Assembly: GCA_003154855.1 (NCBI GenBank)
Contig: PMEV01000087.1
Coordinates: 4,779 to 10,376 of the forward strand
DNA from: Bryobacterales bacterium
GTDB lineage: Bacteria > Acidobacteriota > Terriglobia > Bryobacterales > Bryobacteraceae
DNA: 5,598 nucleotides
Reading direction: 5' to 3'
Below, in pieces: positions 1 to 5,107 of this stretch. A program made the translations under genes and the position numbers. The notes under the pieces were generated by a model. It saw only the letters and a program-made list of their open reading frames with translations, had not been told where the DNA came from and did not search any database. Position 1 is the stretch's first letter; each line of letters starts with the position of its first letter.

Positions 1-30
1 CGCGCCAACCGCCCCGTGGCGGTAGAGTAG
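1..30 (+). CDS. 3' end of a malQ-like gene (continues left of window)
   Basis: Frame 1 reads RANRPVAVE followed by TAG, with no start in the window. Bases 1-22 are identical to 5485-5506, and 27 of 30 bases match through the stop codon. The right-hand copy is the end of a recognisable 4-alpha-glucanotransferase tail, ending RANRPVAAD. I infer that the gene running in from the left is the same or a paralogous malQ, possibly the intact copy. Similarity stops right after the stop codon. Only nine codons are visible, so the identification depends entirely on the second copy. Confidence 0.5.
   Translation, partial: RANRPVAVE
1..30 (+). repeat. Direct repeat, left copy (malQ 3' end)
   Basis: This is the left member of a direct repeat with 5485-5514. 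The first 22 bases are identical, 27 of 30 match overall, and similarity ends at the stop codon. The repeat probably extends left beyond the window. Together the copies frame almost the whole window, about 5.48 kb apart. Confidence 0.7.
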
Positions 31-110
31 CCTGCATCCCGAAGTTTCGCGCCCGCGCTGCCGCTGTCGCCAATACCGCCCTTCATTCCCCTCACCGGAG
101 CATCAACTGG

Positions 111-443
111 TCAGCCGATTGCCAGCTTGACCGACTTACCGACACGGCTGAGCATTTCCACGAGCGTATCGATACTGAACTTGGCCGTCTTCTTGTTCAC
201 CACATCGGACACGCGCGGGCGCGAGACCATCAGAATCTCGGCGGCCTCGGCCTGCTTTAAGCGATGTTTCGCAATCCAGACAGACAGCTCTTCCATTAGC
301 TGCCGCTTCAGCAGTCGCGTGTCGTCGATCTGTTTGCGAGACGCGGCCTGTAGACGTTTGGCCTCGTCCGGCGCGAAACCCAGTTCCAGGAAGAGGTTCG
401 CCCCCGGCTTTGTCACATGGCGGATTTCGGTGTCGATCTTCAT
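111..443 (-). CDS. XRE-family antitoxin, HigA-like (HTH_37 type)
   Basis: This 110-residue protein looks like the complete antitoxin of a HigBA-type type II toxin-antitoxin pair. Such proteins bind and neutralise the RelE-fold toxin and repress their own operon. Residues about 61-85 form the helix-turn-helix (LKQAEAAEILMVSRPRVSDV), followed by a family-typical FSIDTLVEML helix and a short beta-like end, VGKSVKLAIG. The N-terminal half (PGANLFLELGFAPDEA) also matches this family. The ATG overlaps the toxin stop codon as ATGA, a translationally coupled arrangement that fixes the start. The order toxin then antitoxin is the HigBA order. I see no lesion, unlike the toxin gene before it. A DNA-binding role at the palindrome at 748-763 is inferred. 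Confidence 0.85.
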   Translation of the reverse strand: MKIDTEIRHVTKPGANLFLELGFAPDEAKRLQAASRKQIDDTRLLKRQLMEELSVWIAKHRLKQAEAAEILMVSRPRVSDVVNKKTAKFSIDTLVEMLSRVGKSVKLAIG

Positions 444-729
444 TTTCTTTCCTTCCCCGCGCCGACTATGGCGCGATAGCGCGCCGCGGCAATGGGTACG
501 TAGATGGCTTCCGCGAACTTGGCGACGTACATCACACGGTAGATGCCGCTCGCGTCCCGGATGCGAATCTCTCGTGTACCGCTACCCACATCGTCGAACG
601 GCTTCCAGTCGGCCGGCTCAAGCCCGGCCTGGACCTTCCCCAACTGGAAGCCCGCTTCCTTCCGGGCGTCTTTCGGGAATGCCGGCAAATCGTCGTAGGC
701 AGACCCTACCCAACGGATCTGTTTTTCAT
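440..729 (-). pseudogene. HigB/RelE-like toxin (Gp49 family), frameshifted and internally deleted
   Basis: The gene encodes a remnant of a RelE/ParE-fold mRNA interferase toxin of the phage Gp49-like family, placed directly before its antitoxin. Family landmarks are QIRWVGSAYDDL, AFPKDARKEAG, DWKPFDD, TREIRIRDASGIYRVMYVA and FAEAIYV. There are two apparent lesions. First, the ATG at 729-727 is out of frame with the body: it reads into a stop after seven more codons. One extra A in the A5 run just after it would give MKKQIRWVGSAYDDL, the usual family start. The only in-frame alternative start in this region is TTG at 688, leaving 82 residues. Second, after IYV the protein jumps to PIAAARYRAIV, so the usual segment with LHxFQKKT, about 16-18 residues, is missing. 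Family members are usually about 110 residues; the restored frame would give 96. Probably inactive. The frameshift is inferred from family memory, not from an alignment. Confidence 0.7.
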
Positions 730-747
730 CGTCCGTACAACCGGCAT

Positions 748-763
748 GTATAAAAACTTATAC
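748..763. promoter_or_regulatory. Palindromic operator of the toxin-antitoxin operon
   Basis: GTATAA-AAAC-TTATAC is a perfect inverted repeat with 6-base arms and a 4-base centre, standing out as AT-rich in GC-rich DNA. It lies just upstream of the toxin start and overlaps the -10 box of the likely promoter. It is therefore well placed for autorepression by the HTH antitoxin, which is usual in this family. Binding is inferred. Confidence 0.55.
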
Positions 764-784
764 GCGACTGCGGGCGCCAGTCAA
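757..784 (-). promoter_or_regulatory. Sigma-70-like promoter for the toxin-antitoxin operon
   Basis: On the minus strand TTGACT (784-779) is separated by 16 bases from TATAAG (762-757). Each hexamer is one base away from consensus. Transcription would start near 750, some 20 bases before the original toxin ATG at 729. The -10 lies inside the operator palindrome, so repressor binding would block polymerase. Confidence 0.55.
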
Positions 785-1211
785 GGTGTTCGGTGGACGA
801 CGCTTGACGAACGACGATCGGCGGGGCGTGAGCGGCGCCGTCAACAGAGAACGCCGAAGTTGAAAAGCAGCGTTCCTGGGCGCCCAGGAATCGGCTCCCC
901 ACCCTGGACAACTTTAGAACTCCGGCGCTCCAAACTTGAACAGCGAGCCAGAAGCCAAAAGCTTTATCTTCAGGGGCTACGCAGGCCACAAGAAGTCCTT
1001 GCGAGCGTGCGTTCCTTCCGGAGGCGCCTCTCGGCCCGCTGTCGGCCAACTTCCGAAAAGCGGGCGACGATTCGGGCGTTAGCAACCCGACCCGTAAAGG
1101 CGTCTGGGCGAAGTTCTGTGCTCTTGCTTGGGTGGCGACTCGATGCGCCCGGCTTCTTGGCTGTGCTATCTTCATCTTCCAGGTGCCAGGCGTTTCTTGG
1201 CTCCGGGTGTC
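785..1211. other. Gene-free stretch rich in inverted repeats
   Basis: I find no convincing gene here; long frames across it have no recognisable motif. It does hold a series of dyads. These are a perfect 18-base palindrome, TTCCTGGGCGCCCAGGAA (873-890), and a perfect 10-base palindrome, GAGGCGCCTC (1021-1030). There is also a hairpin at 1034-1065 with a 7-bp outer stem (GCCCGCT/AGCGGGC) and a 4-bp inner stem (TCGG/CCGA). A further 5-bp stem lies at 1072-1090 (TCGGG/CCCGA). None is followed by a T run, so they are not ordinary intrinsic terminators. They could be protein-binding sites, a structured RNA, or upstream sequence belonging to the recombinase remnant. Confidence 0.45.
1034..1065. other. 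Strong two-part hairpin
   Basis: GCCCGCT (1034-1040) pairs with AGCGGGC (1059-1065), and inside it TCGG (1042-1045) pairs with CCGA (1053-1056). The loop has 7 bases, with bulges of 1 and 2 bases. A second small stem, TCGGG/CCCGA (1072-1090), follows directly. There is no T tract, so the role is unknown. Confidence 0.4.
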
Positions 1212-1619
1212 ATGAGCAACCCCACTGGAAACCGTCGCTCCCCACTGGGGCTATTTTCCGGTCAGCCAACAGCGAGGCTCCACGACTGTGTAGTAGAAGC
1301 CCTGCGCACCCGACGCTACAGCCGCCGTACCGAGGAGGCCTACCTCCACCCGACTCGCCGCTTCCTCGCGTTTCACAACGGCACGCACCCGCGCGAAATG
1401 GCCGAGACGGACGTCAACCGTTTCCCGACGCACTTGGCAGCCGGCGCAAACGTGGCCGCCTCCGCGGAGAACCAGGTTCTGGCTTTGCTGTTCCTTTACA
1501 AGGCCGCGCTGGAACAGCCGCTGGACGGCGTCGAGGGAGTCCTGAGGGCCCGCAAGCCGAAGCGACGGATTGGTAATGAAACACAGTGCCCAACGAAGGC
1601 AGCGAATGACAGATTCTGA
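1212..1619 (+). pseudogene. Truncated integron-type tyrosine recombinase (N-terminal domain only)
   Basis: This frame resembles the N-terminal SAM-like core-binding domain of integron integrases (IntI/XerC relatives). Landmarks are ALRTRRYSRRTEEAY, HPREMAETDVN, THLAAGANVAASAENQ, LALLFLYKAAL and a final VLRARKPKR, which normally leads straight into the catalytic domain. At about base 1563 the resemblance ends, and an unrelated 17-residue tail runs to TGA. The whole catalytic domain with its Arg/His/Tyr residues is absent, so it cannot recombine DNA. Decay shows inside the domain too: YLHPTRRFLAFH and VNRFPTHLA contain prolines where the family usually has tryptophan or leucine. I chose ATG 1212 because similarity starts soon after it; an in-frame ATG at 1128 adds nothing family-like. 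The frame overlaps the start of the downstream enzyme by 14 bases. Confidence 0.75.
1595..1599 (+). promoter_or_regulatory. Ribosome binding site deciding the radical SAM start
   Basis: GAAGG lies 6 bases before ATG 1606. The other in-frame starts, TTG 1570 and ATG 1576, have no comparable purine run and fall at the junction with the recombinase remnant. ATG 1606 is therefore preferred. Confidence 0.5.
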
Positions 1620-2991
1620 AGGCAACCTAGGGGATTGCACGCGTATTCGGATGTATCCCCAAGTTCAGATCATTGACGCCCCTCCGCATAGCATTTTCTT
1701 TTCGCCATGCAACCATCGATGGGTCAAGGTGAATGCCGACGGTCGTCGCATACTTGAATCTTTTCGAAATGAACAAGTGCTGGGGGAATGGTTTGCGAAG
1801 TACGTGGGCAATCATGGCGGGGATGAGATCGGGACACGGTTGAGCCAGTTCATCTCGAGCCAGGTAAAAGCCGGTATCTTGCAGGTCGATGGCTTCGCGC
1901 CGGCCGTGGATTGGAGAAGCGCGATTGACCCACCGAATCTGCAGAAGGTTTATCTGGAGGTCACAGATCGATGCAATCTGAAGTGCCACTACTGCTATAA
2001 CGCCTGGAATCGGCAAAGATCGCAGAAGCGACAAAGGCGCCCGATGAGCGAGGACGATTGGTACCGGCTAGTAGAAGAGATTCACACGATGGGCGTACTG
2101 GAGATCGTTATCACGGGCGGTGAGCCACTATTGTGCGGATGGGTTGTGAAACTGGCCCGGCATATCCGGCAGTTGGGCATAAAGACCACTCTTCTAACAA
2201 ACGGCACACTACTCTCAAGCGACTTGGCGCGTCAGTTGGTCGAATGCTTCGACAGAGTCAACATCAGTCTCGATTCGTCGGTTGAGGAAAAGCACGACTT
2301 CGGACGAGGAAAAGGAAGCTTCCGCAAGGTCGTGGAAGGAGTCCGTGCGCTCCGGCAGGCTGGACATCGTGCGATTATCGTCAAGCCGGTCCTTGCCCAA
2401 CACAACCTTGAAGGCTTTGCCGACCTGCCCCGGTTTGTCCGGGAGGAGCTTGGTTGCTTTCTGTACACACCAACATTGTGCCTTCCTTTTCGCGCCCCGG
2501 ACGGTTCCATCAATAGATCTTTCACGCCGGAGTTGGAGGATATTCTACAAGCGCTTGGGGCTTTCTCCGCCAACTTTAGCCGGTACTACCCCATGTCCGA
2601 GAGACCGCCCATCCAAATCGGCCCCCATGTTTCATGCGGGCTTGGCAAACGGATCGTGTCCGTCGATAGCCACGGCGATGTATTTCCTTGTCAGGCCTTA
2701 CACGATCCCGATTTGGTCTGCGGCAATTGGTACGATTCGAGCATCCAGGATATTCGTAACAGTTCAGACTTGATTAAACAGCTGGCGGAGTTATCGATAC
2801 TCGATGTCCGGACATGCGGCCAATGTCCGTGGGCACTGCTCTGCAGTGGGGGATGTCGGGCGTTTGCGTTCGGCATTTATCACGATCTAAAAGCGTTCAA
2901 CGAGGACTTCTGCGGTGTCCTACTGGAAAGCGCCAGAAGTCGATTGGTCGAATTCGCTAGCAGATGCGAGACGGCTAGCATCACAACCTAG
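1606..2991 (+). CDS. Radical SAM/SPASM peptide maturase with N-terminal RRE domain
   Basis: This 461-residue enzyme is predicted to modify a ribosomally made peptide by radical chemistry. Residues about 16-96 look like a PqqD-like RiPP recognition element, which would grip the leader peptide (IRMYPQVQIID, VNADGRRILESF, ending VKAGILQVDG). The radical SAM core follows, with CNLKCHYC (C123, C127, C130) for the catalytic 4Fe-4S cluster and ITGGEPLL (GGEP at 171-174) for SAM binding. The C-terminal SPASM domain is complete: C344, then G357xxxxC362, then C404-x2-C407-x5-C413-x3-C417, and C436, giving ligands for auxiliary Fe-S clusters. This order matches maturases of sactipeptides, ranthipeptides and relatives. 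The reaction type (thioether, epimerisation or C-C link) cannot be read from sequence. The peptide gene 19 bases downstream is the probable substrate. GC is visibly lower than in the phosphatase gene, suggesting transfer. Confidence 0.88.
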   Translation: MTDSEGNLGDCTRIRMYPQVQIIDAPPHSIFFSPCNHRWVKVNADGRRILESFRNEQVLGEWFAKYVGNHGGDEIGTRLSQFISSQVKAGILQVDGFAPAVDWRSAIDPPNLQKVYLEVTDRCNLKCHYCYNAWNRQRSQKRQRRPMSEDDWYRLVEEIHTMGVLEIVITGGEPLLCGWVVKLARHIRQLGIKTTLLTNGTLLSSDLARQLVECFDRVNISLDSSVEEKHDFGRGKGSFRKVVEGVRALRQAGHRAIIVKPVLAQHNLEGFADLPRFVREELGCFLYTPTLCLPFRAPDGSINRSFTPELEDILQALGAFSANFSRYYPMSERPPIQIGPHVSCGLGKRIVSVDSHGDVFPCQALHDPDLVCGNWYDSSIQDIRNSSDLIKQLAELSILDVRTCGQCPWALLCSGGCRAFAFGIYHDLKAFNEDFCGVLLESARSRLVEFASRCETASITT

Positions 2992-2998
2992 ACATAAT

Positions 2999-3005
2999 GG
3001 GAGGA
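2999..3005 (+). promoter_or_regulatory. Strong ribosome binding site of the peptide gene
   Basis: GGGAGGA lies 5 bases before ATG 3011. It is the best Shine-Dalgarno sequence in the window and fits a precursor made in excess over its enzyme. It also argues against the longer in-frame reading that starts inside the enzyme gene. Confidence 0.7.
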
Positions 3006-3010
3006 ATGGA

Positions 3011-3277
3011 ATGTTGAGTGAACCAGAAATGGTCGTTAAGGCACGTGAGATCAAGGATAGGTCTCAAGAAGACCCGGAATTGGCCGAACGTCTAAGCAAG
3101 GAGCCAGGTGCGGTGATCTGCGAGCAGATCCTGGACCCACAAGTGCTGGCCAGTTCGGGAGAGCCAAGTCCGACGCGCGGCTGTAGCTGTTTGCCTTACT
3201 TCTCCTGTGGATCGGGATGCCAAGGCCTCGTAGGTATCCTGGAAGGAAGCTACGGCTGCAGCGGCAACCCGATGTGA
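3011..3277 (+). CDS. Putative Cys-rich RiPP precursor peptide
   Basis: This 88-residue peptide is the likely substrate of the radical SAM enzyme just upstream. Residues 1 to about 50 are charged and helix-prone (MVVKAREIKDRSQEDPELAE, then EQILDPQVL), as in leader peptides; the DPELAERLSKEPG part faintly recalls nitrile-hydratase-like leaders. From about residue 51 the composition changes to Gly, Ser, Pro and Cys. The presumed core holds C58, C60, C66, C70 and C83 (RGCSCLPYFSCGSGC, then SYGCSGNPM); one more, C37, lies in the leader. No Gly-Gly cleavage site is obvious, and I do not recognise a named precursor family. Operon position, strong ribosome binding site and leader/core contrast support the call. 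The spacing does not match the six-Cys SCIFF pattern. A small metal-binding or structural protein is the alternative. Confidence 0.7.
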   Translation: MLSEPEMVVKAREIKDRSQEDPELAERLSKEPGAVICEQILDPQVLASSGEPSPTRGCSCLPYFSCGSGCQGLVGILEGSYGCSGNPM

Positions 3278-3367
3278 GAAGTGTTTCGGACGCACGAGTT
3301 CATGTTGCTGCCACGCGGATCGCGGAGTCGCTCGGCGGACGGCGGCGGGTTGGTTAGGTTGTGTAGC

Positions 3368-3432
3368 GCCCAACAAGGCGCTGCACTGGACGGCAATTCC
3401 GTTGCGTCAATCGCCGCGGGCCGGAAGCTTGA
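3368..3432 (+). other. attC-like integron site, apparently missing its right end
   Basis: GCCCAAC (3368-3374) fits the RYYYAAC core of an integron cassette recombination site. It is followed by AAGGCGCTGCACTGGACGGC, a stretch very like common environmental attC sites. The arms CGGC...GCCG (from 3391 and at 3411-3415) give partial self-pairing, and AAGCTTGA near 3426 is where attC sites often lead into GTTRRRY. Here the sequence continues GTCCATCC instead, so the partner core is missing. A GTTAGGT lies on the wrong side, at 3353. It starts 91 bases after the peptide stop, where a cassette end would lie. Call based on recalled pattern only. Confidence 0.35.
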
Positions 3433-3486
3433 GTCCATCCAGGGGCGAAGTCGTCGAAGGGCTGTTCGGAAATCGTCGAAACGCAT

Positions 3487-3514
3487 TGGCTTCCCGGGAT
3501 GGATTCGAACCACC
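3487..3514 (-). pseudogene. tRNA 3'-end-like fragment (T-arm, acceptor strand, CCA)
   Basis: On the minus strand GGTGG-TTCGAAT-CCATC folds as a T-arm with five pairs, one of them G-T. It is followed by a 7-base strand, CCGGGAA, a discriminator-like G and CCA. The matching 5' acceptor strand (TTCCCGG), a D-arm and a convincing anticodon arm are not found further along, so it is not an intact tRNA. tRNA 3' ends are classic integrase targets, so it may be an old attachment-site scar. It could also be a chance resemblance. Confidence 0.35.
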
Positions 3515-3536
3515 ATGAGCACAGGTCCATTAGAAT

Positions 3537-3632
3537 CGGCACAGCGCCGTCATTGACACGTGCGCGCTGGCGCCGATGCCGCTTCGCGACACGCTGCTGC
3601 GGTTGGCCGAGGATGCGGCCTTCTATTCATCC
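3537..3632 (+). pseudogene. N-terminal fragment of a PIN-domain protein
   Basis: The frame reads RHSAVIDTCALAPMPLRDTL and then LRLAEDAAFY, which resembles the beginning of PIN-domain nucleases, including the first conserved acidic residue (D of VIDT). There is no start codon: a stop, TAG, lies two codons upstream at 3531. After FY the resemblance is lost, although the frame stays open to 3746. The remaining catalytic acids are absent. This is probably a remnant of a toxin-like RNase, cut on both sides. The match is short, so confidence is moderate to low. Confidence 0.4.
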
Positions 3633-3757
3633 CTCGGTCGAGCGACGACGTTCCTTGGGAACTGCCAAGCGGTGAGCGCGAAACGATCGCGGAACCCGCG
3701 CCGATTCTCGGGGGCCATGAGAAAACAGACCGGCGTGGGGCACTGACTTGATGAAGT

Positions 3758-5062
3758 ATGAATACCAAATCGCTCGCCCTCGCCTTGTTCGCTCTTTCCT
3801 GCGCTCCCTGGCTCACGGCTCAGCCCGTCGATGAGACGCAACTCAAGTTCGCGGTCGTCTTCAGCCGTCATGGCGTACGATCTCCCGCCGTGGCCAACAG
3901 CACACTCGACAACTTTTCCGTGTTGCCATTCCCGGCGTTCGGCATCGATCCTGGCCTGGTGACCAGCCACGGCGCCGCGGTTGAGACGATCCTGGGCGGT
4001 TACTACCGTCTGTGGCTCACCCAAGAGGGACTGCTGACCGGAAACGACACGGGCGATGCCGCCTTGGTCTACATCCGGGCCAACGTGGCCGAGGTGACCA
4101 CCAAACCCACCGCGCAGGCATTCGCGGCGGGCCTGCTGCCGGGGGCCAGTGTCAACGTCTATCTCTACCCGGGCAGCAGCGACCCGCTGTTCGATCCGGT
4201 GGGCGCGGGCTTCGCGCTGCTCGATCGACGGATGGCGGTCGCGGCCGTGACGGGCCGGCTGGGCGGCGATCCTCAATCCCTGGCCTCGGCCTACGCTCCG
4301 GAGCTAGCCCTCACGCGCTCTGTGCTGTTCGGCTATCCGGCGAGCCAGACTCCGGTCCCCGCGACTCCGGAAGGCAAGCTCGACGTCACCACGCTTCCGA
4401 TCGCCATAACGGCCGGGCGGGCGGTCGCCAGCGTGGGTCTTTCGACGATCGCGGCCGCCGTCGATCCATTCATGATGGAGTACGCCGGAGGGATGCCCGG
4501 CGCAGACGTCGCTTGGGGCCTGTTGAACGCCGCCGGTGTGAGCGAGACGTTGCGCTTGGACACACTGACTCTCGATCTGGCCTACCGCACGCCGTATCTG
4601 GCTAAAGTGCAGAGTTCCAATCTGGCCTCTCACGTGGCGCGCTCTTTGGTGCAGGCCGCCACCGGGAACGCGACAGCGGGCGCGCTAGGAACTCCGTCGT
4701 CCAAGTTGATCGTGTTGTTCGCCTCCGATGTCCACGTCAGCGGACTCGCCGGCCTGTTCCAGATCGGCTGGCTTGTGCCCGGATACCCGAAGAACTATAG
4801 CGCTCCGGGCGGCGCCATGGTGTTCGAGCTCCGCCAATCGCAGACCACCGGAGAGTACATCGTCCGGACCGCATACATCGCGCAGAGCCTGGACCAGTTG
4901 CGCAATAGTACCGCCTTGACCCTGGCTGCGCCCCCGGCGATCGCCCCGCTGTTCATCCCCGGGTGCAGCGTGCGCAATGCCACCTACGATTGCCCACTCG
5001 CGGCTTTCGTGAAGATGGCGAATCGCGCGATCGACCCGCAGTCCGCCGACCTGGTGAACTGA
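3758..5062 (+). CDS. Secreted histidine acid phosphatase (phytase/AppA-like)
   Basis: This 434-residue protein belongs to the branch-2 histidine phosphatases, which release phosphate from phytate or other monoesters outside the cytoplasm. Residues 1-21 form a signal peptide (short basic start, LALALFALSCAPWLTA, cleavage after the last Ala). The catalytic motif SRHGVRSP gives R37, the nucleophile H38 and R41. QAFAAGLLPG (residues 120-129) and PLFIPGC, with a possible C403-C412 disulfide, fit the family. Two positions look odd. The usual GHD proton-donor motif near the C-terminus reads ASD (A322, S323, D324), so the Asp stays but the His is Ser. The Arg normally found in ERTRxT before QAF is Thr (T114 by my alignment). 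Activity may be altered. The start at ATG 3758 is set by the signal peptide; the ribosome binding site is weak. It is high in GC and probably monocistronic. Confidence 0.85.
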   Translation: MNTKSLALALFALSCAPWLTAQPVDETQLKFAVVFSRHGVRSPAVANSTLDNFSVLPFPAFGIDPGLVTSHGAAVETILGGYYRLWLTQEGLLTGNDTGDAALVYIRANVAEVTTKPTAQAFAAGLLPGASVNVYLYPGSSDPLFDPVGAGFALLDRRMAVAAVTGRLGGDPQSLASAYAPELALTRSVLFGYPASQTPVPATPEGKLDVTTLPIAITAGRAVASVGLSTIAAAVDPFMMEYAGGMPGADVAWGLLNAAGVSETLRLDTLTLDLAYRTPYLAKVQSSNLASHVARSLVQAATGNATAGALGTPSSKLIVLFASDVHVSGLAGLFQIGWLVPGYPKNYSAPGGAMVFELRQSQTTGEYIVRTAYIAQSLDQLRNSTALTLAAPPAIAPLFIPGCSVRNATYDCPLAAFVKMANRAIDPQSADLVN

Positions 5063-5087
5063 GTCTTCCACGGTGGACATCGAAGAC
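5063..5087. terminator. Inverted repeat between convergent genes (weak terminator candidate)
   Basis: GTCTTC (5063-5068) and GAAGAC (5082-5087) form a 6-bp stem immediately after the phosphatase stop. A competing inner pairing, CCAC/GTGG, is possible. There is no T run on either strand, so an intrinsic terminator is doubtful, although the position between two converging reading frames is suitable. Confidence 0.2.
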
Positions 5088-5107
5088 AGCGAATGCTGGG
5101 CGCCACG

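Larger units (their letters stand above)
3278..3757. other. Gap filled with gene and site remnants
   Basis: No intact gene is visible between the peptide stop and the phosphatase start. The stretch contains an attC-like half site (3368-3432), a tRNA 3'-end-like piece on the minus strand (3487-3514) and the start of a PIN-domain gene (3537 to about 3632). These lie back to back with different affinities, as expected for successive insertions and deletions. I see no clear terminator for the peptide operon. From about 3633 to 3757 I recognise nothing, apart from the region that must carry the phosphatase promoter. Confidence 0.5.

Noticed and set aside
722..730. Programmed frameshift or transcriptional slippage on the A5 run restoring the toxin
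   Set aside because: Possible in principle, but the second lesion (missing C-terminal core) would still leave the toxin defective, so decay is the simpler explanation.
726..1175. Open frame of about 149 codons on the minus strand in the gene-free stretch
   Set aside because: No recognisable motif or convincing ribosome binding site; it crosses the toxin promoter and several hairpins. A chance frame in GC-rich DNA.
410..1576. Long plus-strand open frame of 388 codons
   Set aside because: It overlaps the toxin gene antisense and the recombinase frame out of phase; Arg/Pro/Ser-rich composition typical of a shadow frame.
2915..3277. Longer version of the peptide gene starting inside the radical SAM gene
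   Set aside because: The strong ribosome binding site at 2999-3005 and the ATG at 3011 give a cleaner start; the extra residues are out-of-frame enzyme sequence.
3487..3575. Intact tRNA gene on the minus strand
   Set aside because: No matching 5' acceptor strand, D-arm or pairing anticodon stem was found; only the 3' part fits.
3623..4276. Minus-strand frame of 217 codons opposite the phosphatase
   Set aside because: Antisense to a clear signal-peptide-bearing enzyme, with no family-like motifs.
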